From an uncultured Mollicutes bacterium (GTDB lineage: Bacteria > Bacillota_I > Bacilli_A > RFN20 > CAG-826): a stretch of 25,009 bases of DNA. The stretch is from positions 1 through 25,009 of the forward strand of contig URQK01000013.1 of assembly GCA_900549975.1 (NCBI GenBank), written 5' to 3'. The notes under the pieces were generated by a model. That model did not search any database, was not told the origin of the DNA, and saw only the letters and a program-made list of their open reading frames with translations. The translations under genes were made by a program, and so were the position numbers. Every line of letters begins with the position of its first letter. The stretch's first letter is position 1. This document shows positions 7,036 to 14,662 of the stretch, in pieces.

Positions 7036-7770
7036 ATGAATATTCTTTTAGCGGCTTTATCATTTAAGAATGGCGATTTAATTTATAATAGAAACCAAAT
7101 TGTATCAACAATAAAAGAATATAATAATAAAGTTGATTTAATATTATTTGGAGAATCTTTTCTTCAAGGATTTGATGCTTTAACATGGAATTTTGAAATA
7201 GATAAAAATATAGCTCTTTCTAAAGATAGTAAAATAATTAAGGAAATAAAGAAATTATGTAAAAAATTTAAAGTTTCAGTTTCTTTTGGATATTTTGAAT
7301 TGTTTGATTCAAAAATTTTTAGTAGTCAAATTGTTATTAATAAACAGGGGAAAATTATTTTTAATTATCGTAGAGTTTCTGGCGGTTGGAGAATTAAAGA
7401 AACTGATGACCATTATCAAGAAGGAACTCTCTTTTCTACATTTGAATTAGATAATAAAATCTTTACATTAGGTTTATGTGGAGATCTTTGGAATGAAGAG
7501 AATGTTAATATTGTTTCAAATTTATCATCTGATTATCTTTTGTGGCCTGTTTATACTGATTTCAATTATAATAAATGGAATAATGTTGAAAAAAACGAAT
7601 ATGCAAAGCAAGCTAAAAAATTTAATAAATTAACTTTCTATGTTAATTCTTATTGTTTAGATAGTGACAGTGATGAAATTGCTAAAGGCGGAGCAGCTAT
7701 ATTTAAAGATGGAATGATTATAAATGAAATTCCTTCTGGAAAAGAAGATGTACTCATTGTTAAAATTTAA
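7036..7770 (+). CDS. Nitrilase/carbon-nitrogen hydrolase superfamily protein
   Basis: A 244-aa cytoplasmic protein of the CN-hydrolase fold, which cleaves amides or nitriles through a Glu-Lys-Cys triad. The Glu is at 40 (LILFGESFLQGF) and the nucleophilic Cys at 148 (LGLCGDLWNEE, matching the family G-x-x-x-C-x-D-x-x-x-E pattern). The supporting Glu is probably E129 (YQEG). At the position of the catalytic lysine (normally YRK) the sequence reads YRRVSGG, so the lysine appears to be replaced by Arg113. The ATG at 7036 is chosen because AGTGAGG (7023-7029) gives a normal spacing; the GTG at 7024 lies within that ribosome binding site. It is monocistronic, convergent with tldE, and slightly short for the family. 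The substrate is unknown; with the Lys change, activity is uncertain. Confidence 0.8.
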   Translation: MNILLAALSFKNGDLIYNRNQIVSTIKEYNNKVDLILFGESFLQGFDALTWNFEIDKNIALSKDSKIIKEIKKLCKKFKVSVSFGYFELFDSKIFSSQIVINKQGKIIFNYRRVSGGWRIKETDDHYQEGTLFSTFELDNKIFTLGLCGDLWNEENVNIVSNLSSDYLLWPVYTDFNYNKWNNVEKNEYAKQAKKFNKLTFYVNSYCLDSDSDEIAKGGAAIFKDGMIINEIPSGKEDVLIVKI

Positions 7771-7853
7771 TGTTGAAAATCATGGCTTTAATGATTTAAT
7801 AAGCGAATTAAATTGATAATTAGTTTATTAATTAGAATGAAAAGATGCACAAA

Positions 7854-7893
7854 AAAAGAAACAAACCTTTATTTTATGAGATTTGTTTCTTTT
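7854..7893. terminator. Bidirectional terminator between nitrilase gene and tldE
   Basis: AAAAGAAACAAA (7854-7865) pairs perfectly with TTTGTTTCTTTT (7882-7893) around a 16-base loop. Read on the minus strand, a T7 tract follows the stem, so it mainly ends tldE; the plus-strand tail (TTTT then A-rich) is weaker. Confidence 0.75.
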
Positions 7894-7909
7894 AAAAAAT
7901 ATTTAATAA

Positions 7910-9238
7910 TTAATTACCAGATACGGCAATAGATTTAATCATGATTGATGATACAGAATTACCACTTGATAATAGTTCGGAATTATTAGCAACCATAGTT
8001 ACATCTTGGAATACTTTTACTAAGTTACCCGCAACAGTAATTAAGTTTACTGGTTCAGCGAGTTTACCATCTCTAATCATAAATCCAGTTGCTTGTAATG
8101 AGAAGTTACCAGATTGAGAATTTAATCCAGCATGTAAGCCAGTAATAGAATCAATGTAGATACCATCACCACATTTAGCAATTAATTCTTCTTCGCTAAC
8201 TTTACCTGGTTTCAAATAAACACTGCTTAAACCAGTCTTAATTGGTGATTTAGAAGATCCACGATATCCATTCGCAGTTGTTTTAACACCATCTTTTAAA
8301 GATGTTTCAATGTTATATAAATAAGTCATTAATACACCATTTTTAAAGATTTCTTTGTTATAAGTTGCAACACCTTCATCATCGAAACTCTTGAAAAATA
8401 TTGTTTTTTCTAAAGGCTTTTCTGTAATTGTGATTTTTTTAGAAAGAATTTGAGTGCCTAATTTGCCCTCGAATAAAGAAGAGTGTTTTTGAACTTCTTC
8501 AGCAATTGTTGATTCAAGTAATGCAGACATTAAAGAAGAAACAACTTTTGGTGCTAAAATTGCACGATATTTTTTAGAATCACAAGGTTTTCCACCTAAT
8601 TGTTTGATTGTGTTATCTTTTACATCTTTAACAAAATCATCAACTTTAAATTTAGAAAAATCATTATCAAAGAATGTCTTATAACCAGTTTTTGTATCTT
8701 CTCCATCTTTAGCAACAGCTTCGGCATAAATTACATACATATTACTTTTTTCAGATAATTTTAATCCGTAAGAGTTAGCAATGATAGTTTCGTTTCTTGA
8801 TTCTTCATAACCGACACCACCAATTTCGGTAATACGATTATCGCTTTCTTTTAATTTCTTTTCAATTTCATAAAGTGTGTTTAATTTTGTGGATACAGGA
8901 ATATTGTCTAGTTCTTTGTTGTAGCAATTAAATTTTTTGTATTTTTCTGAACCTTTGAATATTTCTACTTTGTTATCATTAGTAATATTTTTAGCGTTTT
9001 CTACAATATTTTTAATAACAAATTCTGGGGTAGTTTTATCGATTTTTTCCGAATAAGCATATCCCATTTTCCCATTAAATATTCCACGTGCACCTAATGA
9101 GATAGAATCACTTAAAGAATAACTATCAATTTCGCTATGAAATAAGGAAAAACCTAAAGAGTAATTTTTAACAATATAAAGTTCTAAAGATTCAATACCA
9201 GCATCTTTAGCTAACTCAAAATATTTCTTTAAATTCAT
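7910..9238 (-). CDS. tldE: TldE/PmbA-type protease subunit
   Basis: A 442-aa protein of the U62 (TldD/PmbA) family. TldE forms a heterodimer with TldD; the pair degrades unfolded or small peptides and in some bacteria matures RiPP precursors. The sequence lacks the HExxxH zinc motif, as expected for the non-catalytic partner, and carries family features such as LYIVKNYSLGFSLFHSEIDS near the N-terminus, GARGIFNGKMGYAYSEK (49-65), the STIAEEVQKHSSLFEGKLG region and the C-terminal GLHAGLNSQSGNFSLQATGF stretch. Its ATG overlaps the TGA of tldD (ATGA at 9235-9238), giving tight stoichiometric coupling. No precursor peptide gene was seen beside the pair. Identification is secure by sequence and by pairing. 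Confidence 0.92.
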   Translation of the reverse strand: MNLKKYFELAKDAGIESLELYIVKNYSLGFSLFHSEIDSYSLSDSISLGARGIFNGKMGYAYSEKIDKTTPEFVIKNIVENAKNITNDNKVEIFKGSEKYKKFNCYNKELDNIPVSTKLNTLYEIEKKLKESDNRITEIGGVGYEESRNETIIANSYGLKLSEKSNMYVIYAEAVAKDGEDTKTGYKTFFDNDFSKFKVDDFVKDVKDNTIKQLGGKPCDSKKYRAILAPKVVSSLMSALLESTIAEEVQKHSSLFEGKLGTQILSKKITITEKPLEKTIFFKSFDDEGVATYNKEIFKNGVLMTYLYNIETSLKDGVKTTANGYRGSSKSPIKTGLSSVYLKPGKVSEEELIAKCGDGIYIDSITGLHAGLNSQSGNFSLQATGFMIRDGKLAEPVNLITVAGNLVKVFQDVTMVANNSELLSSGNSVSSIMIKSIAVSGN

Positions 9239-10632
9239 TTTAAAGCACCTCCACGACCACCAACGGTGATTTCTGATACTCTGATTGTTGGTTGACCAAC
9301 ATCAACAGGACAACTACCTGAAGCCGCGCCGCACATACCTTGGGCACGTTTTACATCACTACCAACCATATCAATTTTCATTAAAATATCAGCGCCATTT
9401 CCAATTAAAGTGGCGCCTTTAACCATTTCGGCAACCTTACCATCACGAATCATATAAGCTTCATCAACAGCAAAGTTAAAGTCACCAGTAGTAGGATTGA
9501 CTGATCCGCCACCTAATGATTTAGCATATAATCCTAATTTGACAGATTTAATCATTTCATCCACGCTAGATTTACCAGCAGCAATATAAGTATTAGACAT
9601 TCTGGATGTTGGTTCGAAAGCATAACTTTGACGACGAGAAGCGCCATTACCTTTCATGCCCATACGACGGCCATTAAAATCATCAATTAAGTAGTTTGTT
9701 AAAATACCATTTTTAATTAAGACAGTACGGTTTGTTTTATTACCTTCATCATCAATATTATTGGAACCCCAGCCATTTGGAATAGTTCCATCATCAATAG
9801 CAGTAACCACTTTAGATGCAATTTGTTGACCTAATTTGTTTGAGAAAATTGATAAGTTTTTAGAAACGGAAGAAGCTTCAAGAGCGTGCCCGCAAGCTTC
9901 GTGGAAAATAACTCCTCCGAATCCGTTACCAATAACAACAGGCATTTTTCCTGATGGACATTCTTTAGCATCAAGTTTCTTAATAGCGATTTCACAAACT
10001 TCTTTAGCTAATTCTATTGGATTAATGTCTTCTTCAAAAAATTCAAATCCTTTAGATGCACCAGGACCAACGCCACTATTTTCAATACAGTCCTTGTTAG
10101 CGGCTAAAGCAGTAATGTACATTCTTCCTCTTTCGCGTACATCATGGAAAATTTTACCATCAGAATTAAAAATAGTTACATCTTGGTTGTTATCTGCAAA
10201 ACTAACAACTCGACGAACAATTTGTTCTCCATAATCTTTCATAGAGTCACTTATTTTAGTAATGAAAGCAATTTTGTCTTCTTTACTCATTAAATGTAAA
10301 GGCTTTTTGGCTTTATGAATGTTATTAACGCGTTGCTTTTTTAATTCGGTTACAGTTTTAATTCTTTCGCCATTAAATGCACCAGCAAGAGTAGTGGCTA
10401 AATTCATTAAACCTTTTTTTGATAAATCATTTGTGTATCCATATACACTTCTTAAATCTTTTAATAGACGTATACCTGCTCCATAGATAATTCCTGATGA
10501 AATAGATTCAATTTTATCATTATCAATGGAAAGACCAGTGTTAGATTTTTCTTCAACAAATATTTCAGCAAAATCTGCACCAGTTGCTAAACCAGCATTT
10601 AAAACGTCTAATGCAATAGTTTTAGATATCAT
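9235..10632 (-). CDS. tldD: TldD-type zinc metalloprotease
   Basis: A 465-aa protein, the catalytic subunit of the TldD/TldE cytoplasmic metalloprotease (family U62). The zinc site is HEACGH (244-249), an HExxxH motif inside the conserved GGVIFHEACGHALEAS. The third ligand is probably Cys434 in QGMCGAASGSCPVDVGQPT, the position of the C-terminal Cys ligand in E. coli TldD. The ATG at 10630-10632 is chosen over an in-frame ATG at 10704 because GGAGGGG lies just upstream (10639-10645) and an extended -10 box lies between the two candidates. It is first in the tldD-tldE operon and divergent from the glycan locus. Known roles include peptide clearance and antitoxin or microcin processing; the substrate here cannot be read from the sequence. 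Confidence 0.94.
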   Translation of the reverse strand: MISKTIALDVLNAGLATGADFAEIFVEEKSNTGLSIDNDKIESISSGIIYGAGIRLLKDLRSVYGYTNDLSKKGLMNLATTLAGAFNGERIKTVTELKKQRVNNIHKAKKPLHLMSKEDKIAFITKISDSMKDYGEQIVRRVVSFADNNQDVTIFNSDGKIFHDVRERGRMYITALAANKDCIENSGVGPGASKGFEFFEEDINPIELAKEVCEIAIKKLDAKECPSGKMPVVIGNGFGGVIFHEACGHALEASSVSKNLSIFSNKLGQQIASKVVTAIDDGTIPNGWGSNNIDDEGNKTNRTVLIKNGILTNYLIDDFNGRRMGMKGNGASRRQSYAFEPTSRMSNTYIAAGKSSVDEMIKSVKLGLYAKSLGGGSVNPTTGDFNFAVDEAYMIRDGKVAEMVKGATLIGNGADILMKIDMVGSDVKRAQGMCGAASGSCPVDVGQPTIRVSEITVGGRGGALK

Positions 10633-10654
10633 AAATATCCCCTCCAATGCGTGT

Positions 10655-10663
10655 ATTATATCA
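10655..10663 (-). promoter_or_regulatory. tldD promoter, extended -10
   Basis: On the minus strand TGATATAAT gives a perfect -10 (TATAAT, 10655-10660) with an extended TG. A good -35 was not found at 16-18 bp, as is common for extended -10 promoters. It lies about 23 bp before the ATG at 10632. Confidence 0.6.
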
Positions 10664-10746
10664 CATTTAATGAAATTTAATGCGGAATTTGATAAAAAAG
10701 CCAATATTACTTAAAAAAATTGTTAGCAAAAACTAGCTTAAATAAA

Positions 10747-10771
10747 CAACATTATTCAATTAGCAAACAAC
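10747..10771 (+). promoter_or_regulatory. Predicted AraC-type operator: two CAAC boxes 21 bp apart
   Basis: CAAC at 10747-10750 and again at 10768-10771 (both in the context AAACAAC), a 21-bp repeat that puts both on the same helix face. The proximal box ends 34 bp before the -10 of the surface-protein gene. The same layout occurs upstream of the fusion regulator and of the GH4 operon, so the fusion regulator is the proposed binder. This is inference from pattern and position. Confidence 0.55.
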
Positions 10772-10780
10772 TTTTATATA

Positions 10781-10810
10781 TTGTAAGCGGTTACATAGCA
10801 TTGGTATTTT
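10781..10810 (+). promoter_or_regulatory. Promoter of first surface protein with overlapping cre-like operator
   Basis: -35-like TTGTAA (10781-10786), 18-bp spacer, extended -10 TGGTATTTT (-10 at 10805-10810). The palindrome TGTAAGCGGTTACA (10782-10795) fits the CcpA cre/LacI-family consensus TGWAANCGNTNWCA at every position and overlaps the -35, so a bound repressor would block the polymerase. The palindrome, the flank after it and the extended -10 are nearly identical to those at 14606-14635. Which LacI-family protein binds cannot be told: none is encoded in the window. Confidence 0.7.
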
Positions 10811-10835
10811 TAATTATATTAGGAGGATTATTTTT

Positions 10836-12611
10836 ATGAGAAATAAACTAATCGCATTTTTGTTTTTAATGATTTTGCCAACATTATTGGCGACAAGTAC
10901 TAAAGAAGTAAAAGCAGAGGAATCAACTTTAAATAACTATATTTATGAAGAAGATTTCGAATCTCTTGGTGTAGGAGATAATGGAGATGTAGTTTACAAT
11001 AGTAAGAAGTTATTTTGGTTTGAAAGCGGAGTAACGCCTAGCATTATTGAGTCAAATGGAAGTAAGGCATTAGAGTACAAAATAAATAACAATAAGGAAT
11101 ACACAGTATTTGGCGGTATTGGAACAGGAGCAATAGACAACTTAGCAAAATTGGTTTCTGGTGAAAAATATGTATTTAGTGTTGATTTGAATATGCAAGG
11201 TACAACAGCTAGTTCGGAACTATTTATTGAATATCAAGTTAATTCTTGGACAGGTATAAAAGTTTCTAATAGTGGCGTATCCATTTTAAATGATCAAACG
11301 ACATTTAATGCTAAATATGAAAACGGAAAATTATCTTTTACATTTATAGGTGGAAAACTTAAAAGCGACAATGGTTGGATAAAAATAACTGCACATAATT
11401 ATACTAGTGAATCATCAGTTATTTTTGATAATTTATCAATTGAAAAAGAAACACTTGATGTTTTTGATTATGATATGAACTTTGAAAACTTAGCGATTGG
11501 TACAAGCGCTCCGGCCAATAACTTATCTAATATTCCAAATATATATAATGGAACAAATGAATTATCAATTGCTATTAATGGCAGTGAATCAAATCATTAT
11601 ATAGAAGTTAGTAAGAATGGAACGGGTTCAGATGTTTGGGATAAGTTCTATATCAATGGATTAAACAAATTGGTTAGTGATACAAATTATCGTATTACTA
11701 TGGATATATTAGAAACTAATTGTACAGAATTTTATATTTGTTATAACGAAGGTGGCCAACCATGTGTTACATATAACCCAAGCGGATATGTTGGTAAAGA
11801 CACTAATGAATTTATTTTAGGTGGCTCATTTGATGGCAAACATTTAACGTTTGATTTTAAACCAAGCACAAGTAAAGATGCTAATTGGTGGCAACAAGTT
11901 GCAATTATTATTAAGCATAGCAGTGATATGATTCTTAAAATGGATAATATCAAAGTATTTAAACTTGATAACGTAACAAATGCATTTACCTTAGATACTA
12001 GCAAAGTAAAACTTGAATATGGACTAAACGAAGAGTTTAATTTAACCAACTTGGAAGGTACATTAGTAAGAGCAAATGGAAACGATCGTAAAGTAACACA
12101 AAAAGAAATGATATTAGATACATCTTTAGTAAATGTAACAGCAAAGGGAACATATCAAGTTGAAGCAAAAGTAGTTGATGAATTTGGTGTTGCATTTATA
12201 CAAAGTTTTGAAATAGTAGTTAAAGATTATGCAGAAGAGTTTATTAATGAATGGAAACAACTAAGACAAGAAGGTGGCGAGAATGGCATATGCGCTGCAT
12301 TAGTTAAAGGTAGCGAGGCAAGGGCTAAATTAGATAGGCTACTTGTAAAATATGAAAATTTATCAGAAACTAATAAAACTATCGTTGATTCCACGATTGA
12401 CTCAGGAGATGCAACAATTCTTGATACAATGAATTATCTTAAATCTTTAATAGCTTTAGAAGAAAACAAAACTTCAAATAATGTGGATAATGGAAGTGTT
12501 TTATTGATAAGCGCATTAAATAGTGAAAATTACTTCATTGTTATTATTGGTGCGTTAATGCTAGTTACTTGCTTAGGATATTTTGTTTTAAAAACTAAAA
12601 AAGCAAAATAA
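10836..12611 (+). CDS. Secreted, C-terminally membrane-anchored multidomain protein (two beta-sandwich repeats, Ig-like domain)
   Basis: A 591-aa exported protein. A Sec signal peptide (about 1-27, cleavage after VKA) is followed by two related domains of about 170 residues (35-205 and 208-376). Both open with D(F/Y)xxNFE/EDFE and end in a (I/K)xFDNLxI-type strand (FDNLSIE; KMDNIKVF), as in carbohydrate-binding jelly rolls. Next come a bacterial Ig-like domain (about 384-464), a helical region (465-545), one TM helix (about 566-585) and a basic KTKKAK tail. No LPxTG motif is present, so anchoring is by the TM helix rather than by sortase. A start with AGGAGG (10821-10826) is clear. A close paralog starts at 23713 and a diverged one at 19148. 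It has its own promoter and terminator but shares operators with the GH4 operon. Glycan binding at the surface is inferred from fold pattern and context. Confidence 0.75.
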   Translation: MRNKLIAFLFLMILPTLLATSTKEVKAEESTLNNYIYEEDFESLGVGDNGDVVYNSKKLFWFESGVTPSIIESNGSKALEYKINNNKEYTVFGGIGTGAIDNLAKLVSGEKYVFSVDLNMQGTTASSELFIEYQVNSWTGIKVSNSGVSILNDQTTFNAKYENGKLSFTFIGGKLKSDNGWIKITAHNYTSESSVIFDNLSIEKETLDVFDYDMNFENLAIGTSAPANNLSNIPNIYNGTNELSIAINGSESNHYIEVSKNGTGSDVWDKFYINGLNKLVSDTNYRITMDILETNCTEFYICYNEGGQPCVTYNPSGYVGKDTNEFILGGSFDGKHLTFDFKPSTSKDANWWQQVAIIIKHSSDMILKMDNIKVFKLDNVTNAFTLDTSKVKLEYGLNEEFNLTNLEGTLVRANGNDRKVTQKEMILDTSLVNVTAKGTYQVEAKVVDEFGVAFIQSFEIVVKDYAEEFINEWKQLRQEGGENGICAALVKGSEARAKLDRLLVKYENLSETNKTIVDSTIDSGDATILDTMNYLKSLIALEENKTSNNVDNGSVLLISALNSENYFIVIIGALMLVTCLGYFVLKTKKAK

Positions 12612-12622
12612 TGAAAAAAAAT

Positions 12623-12658
12623 AATAAATGCGAAGCTTATAAGAACTTCGTTTTTATT
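12623..12658 (+). terminator. Intrinsic terminator of first surface-protein gene
   Basis: A 13-position stem with one mismatch (12623-12635 with 12646-12658; core CGAAG/CTTCG), 10-base loop CTTATAAGAA, and a T5ATT tail that forms the 3' arm. It lies just after the stop at 12611 and separates this gene from the regulator. Confidence 0.75.
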
Positions 12659-12672
12659 ATGCATTGTGTTAG

Positions 12673-12718
12673 CAACAAGAGTTTATGATTTGGCAACTTT
12701 TGGTTGTGCTAAAACAAC
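12673..12718 (+). promoter_or_regulatory. Predicted AraC-type operator: three CAAC boxes at exact 21-bp period
   Basis: CAAC at 12673-12676, 12694-12697 and 12715-12718: three copies at a period of exactly 21 bp, two helical turns. The last box ends 32 bp before the -10 TATAAT of the fusion-regulator gene. Two-box versions stand before the surface-protein gene and the GH4 operon. The likely meaning is autoregulation by the downstream AraC-type protein. Confidence 0.6.
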
Positions 12719-12725
12719 AAAAATA

Positions 12726-12755
12726 TATGTATGAAACATTTTTATAAGTTATAAT
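12726..12755 (+). promoter_or_regulatory. Promoter of the fusion-regulator gene
   Basis: A perfect -10 TATAAT (12750-12755) with only a poor -35 (TATGTA, 12726-12731), as expected for an activator-dependent promoter. No cre-like palindrome is present, unlike the other two promoters of the locus. Confidence 0.55.
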
Positions 12756-12821
12756 TAAATTAATATGATAGGGCACTATAAGTATAAAAATTATTAGAAA
12801 GGAAAAATAATAATTACTATC

Positions 12822-14567
12822 ATGAAAAGATTAATAATTGATACTGATATTGGTGAAGACATTGATGACATATGGGCTATATCTTTAATATTGTCAACCA
12901 ATATGTTTAAAATTGATATGTTTTCTATATCTCAAGGTGATGTGGAGTACAAAACAAAATTAATTGCTAAAATTCTTTTCGAATTAAATATTGATAATAT
13001 TGCTATTTGTAAGGGTGTTTCTACAAATTTGAATAATGCTATTCATCCACAAAAAGAATGGATAAAAGATTTTGATCTTCATAAATTTGGCGGAAAAATT
13101 TATTCGAACTATGAAGAAGGATATCGCCAAGTGTTAATGGCTAACCCTAATGATGAATTTGTCGTTGTGGCATTATCTCCGTTTACATCATTAGCAAGAA
13201 TTACTACTATTTTAAAAAATAAAAAAGTAAGTATAGTTGCAATGGCGGGCTCTATTTATAGTGGATATTTTGGTAAAACATCACCTGATTCTGAATGCAA
13301 TATTGTTAGTGACATTGAGGCAAGTAGAGAAATAATTTCTAGTGGATTAAATGTTTTATTATTGCCGTTAGATGTTTGTAATAACATTGTTTTGAACGGA
13401 GAAAACTATGAATTAATTAAGCATAGTCACAACCCTTTTGCACGTATTGTTATGGAAAATTATTATATTTGGCAAAAAGATTATATAGGAGGAGCAAGAA
13501 AGCTTGATATTAATAAATCAACATCAATCCTTTATGATTTTGCGCCAATTTGGTATTTGATTTTCCCACAAAACTTTGATGTTATTGATGTTCCTTTAAC
13601 AATTACTAATGATGGTTTAACTGTTATTGGCGGCGTAGATAAAGTGCAAGTTGCTTTAAAATTGCACAAATTAGAAATGATGAAAAGATTCTCTAGTGAA
13701 TCGTTATGCACTAAGCATGAACGAAATTACGATTTAAAAATAATGGGCATTGAAGGTAAATACAAATTAATTTACACACAACGTCGAAATAGTATGTTCA
13801 TATCCGTTTATGAAACGGGATGGGAAAATAAAAGATGTGGAAGTTCTTACGGCCCTAGCCGAAGGGAATATTACATTATGCACTTAGTTACTAAAGGCAA
13901 AGGCAAGTTTGTGGTTGGAGATAAAACATACAACGTTTCAAAAGGAGATTGCTTTTTGCTTCCTCCTAATATTATGACTTATTATGAAGCAGATAAAATA
14001 GATCCATTTTCTTATTATTGGGTAGGATTTGGAGGTATGGAAGCTGCGGAATTAATGAAAAAAGTAGGCTTTCTTACCAATGATAATTATGTTGTTAGAC
14101 CAGCTGGTTATGAGGCAATATTGCAAAGACTAAAAGATATGACAAATCTTCAAACAAAAGAAGGATCAGCGGAATATGTTTTAATCGGTGAATTATATTT
14201 GATTCTAGCGGAAATGATGATTGAAAGGACAACAACAGAAGTATCTAATCGTGAATATATAGACAAGTCATTGCAATATATGAATTTGAATTATCAAAAA
14301 GGAATTTCTGTTAATGATGTTGCTGATTATATAGGCATAGAAAGGACTTATTTCTTCCGATTGTTTAAAAAACAAATGGGAATGCCACCACAAGATTATC
14401 TTATTAATTTAAAAATGGAAAAAACGAAAGTTTTATTAAAAGATAGTAAAAAGTCCATCAAGGAAATAGCGTATTCTGTAGGTTATACTAACTATGTTTC
14501 ATTTGTAAAAATATTTAAGGAAAAAACAGGCGTTTCACCGAGTGAATTTAGATGTTTAAATAGGTAG
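12822..14567 (+). CDS. Nucleoside-hydrolase-like domain fused to AraC-family transcription regulator
   Basis: A 581-aa cytoplasmic fusion. Residues 1 to about 290 form an inosine/uridine-preferring nucleoside hydrolase (IUNH)-like domain. IIDTDIGEDIDDIWAI (5-20) carries the Asp cluster that binds Ca2+ and ribose (D7, D9, D13, D15, D16); ALSPFTSLA follows at 117-125, MAGSIYSG at 141-148, the SECNIVSDIEAS region at 157-168 contains the conserved Asn160, and the C-terminal Asp ligand is D239 in YDFAPIWYL, where the usual His is Tyr. Residues about 325-415 form an AraC-type cupin (YIMHLVTKGKGKFVVGDKTY; GDCFLLPPNIMTYY). The DNA-binding part has two HTH units (about 495-516 and 546-567, the second IKEIAYSVGYTNYVSFVKIF). 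AGAAAGGA (12796-12803) is 18 bases before the ATG, unusually far. No terminator follows, and CAAC boxes precede it. I infer a regulator of the adjacent glycan genes whose hydrolase domain is a ligand sensor or a working enzyme. Confidence 0.88.
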   Translation: MKRLIIDTDIGEDIDDIWAISLILSTNMFKIDMFSISQGDVEYKTKLIAKILFELNIDNIAICKGVSTNLNNAIHPQKEWIKDFDLHKFGGKIYSNYEEGYRQVLMANPNDEFVVVALSPFTSLARITTILKNKKVSIVAMAGSIYSGYFGKTSPDSECNIVSDIEASREIISSGLNVLLLPLDVCNNIVLNGENYELIKHSHNPFARIVMENYYIWQKDYIGGARKLDINKSTSILYDFAPIWYLIFPQNFDVIDVPLTITNDGLTVIGGVDKVQVALKLHKLEMMKRFSSESLCTKHERNYDLKIMGIEGKYKLIYTQRRNSMFISVYETGWENKRCGSSYGPSRREYYIMHLVTKGKGKFVVGDKTYNVSKGDCFLLPPNIMTYYEADKIDPFSYYWVGFGGMEAAELMKKVGFLTNDNYVVRPAGYEAILQRLKDMTNLQTKEGSAEYVLIGELYLILAEMMIERTTTEVSNREYIDKSLQYMNLNYQKGISVNDVADYIGIERTYFFRLFKKQMGMPPQDYLINLKMEKTKVLLKDSKKSIKEIAYSVGYTNYVSFVKIFKEKTGVSPSEFRCLNR

Positions 14568-14572
14568 TGATG

Positions 14573-14597
14573 CAACAAAAGTGATACAGCAGACAAC
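14573..14597 (+). promoter_or_regulatory. Predicted AraC-type operator of the GH4 operon: two CAAC boxes 21 bp apart
   Basis: CAAC at 14573-14576 and 14594-14597, spaced by 21 bp and starting six bases after the regulator stop codon. The proximal box, AGCAGACAAC, nearly matches AGCAAACAAC at the first promoter (10762-10771) and lies at almost the same distance from the cre-like palindrome (9 versus 10 bp). Confidence 0.55.
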
Positions 14598-14605
14598 ATA
14601 TTATT

Positions 14606-14635
14606 ATGTAAGCGATTACATGGCTTTGCTAAAAT
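14606..14635 (+). promoter_or_regulatory. GH4 operon promoter with overlapping cre-like operator
   Basis: Weak -35 ATGTAA (14606-14611), 18-bp spacer, extended -10 TGCTAAAAT (-10 at 14630-14635). The palindrome TGTAAGCGATTACA (14607-14620) fits the cre consensus fully and differs by one base from that at 10782-10795. Carbon catabolite repression by CcpA or control by a LacI-family protein is likely. Confidence 0.7.
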
Positions 14636-14662
14636 TTTAGTTATAGAAAGAGGTATTATTAT

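Noticed and set aside
9836..10234. A 132-aa plus-strand frame inside tldD
   Set aside because: Antisense to the strongly conserved zinc-site region, no ribosome binding site and no recognisable protein features.
7910..10632. TldD/TldE as RiPP-processing protease with a nearby precursor peptide
   Set aside because: No precursor-like small gene, modification enzyme or exporter was found beside the pair; the general proteolysis role is enough.
10836..12611. Sortase-anchored LPxTG protein
   Set aside because: There is a C-terminal TM helix and basic tail, but no LPxTG-like motif before it.
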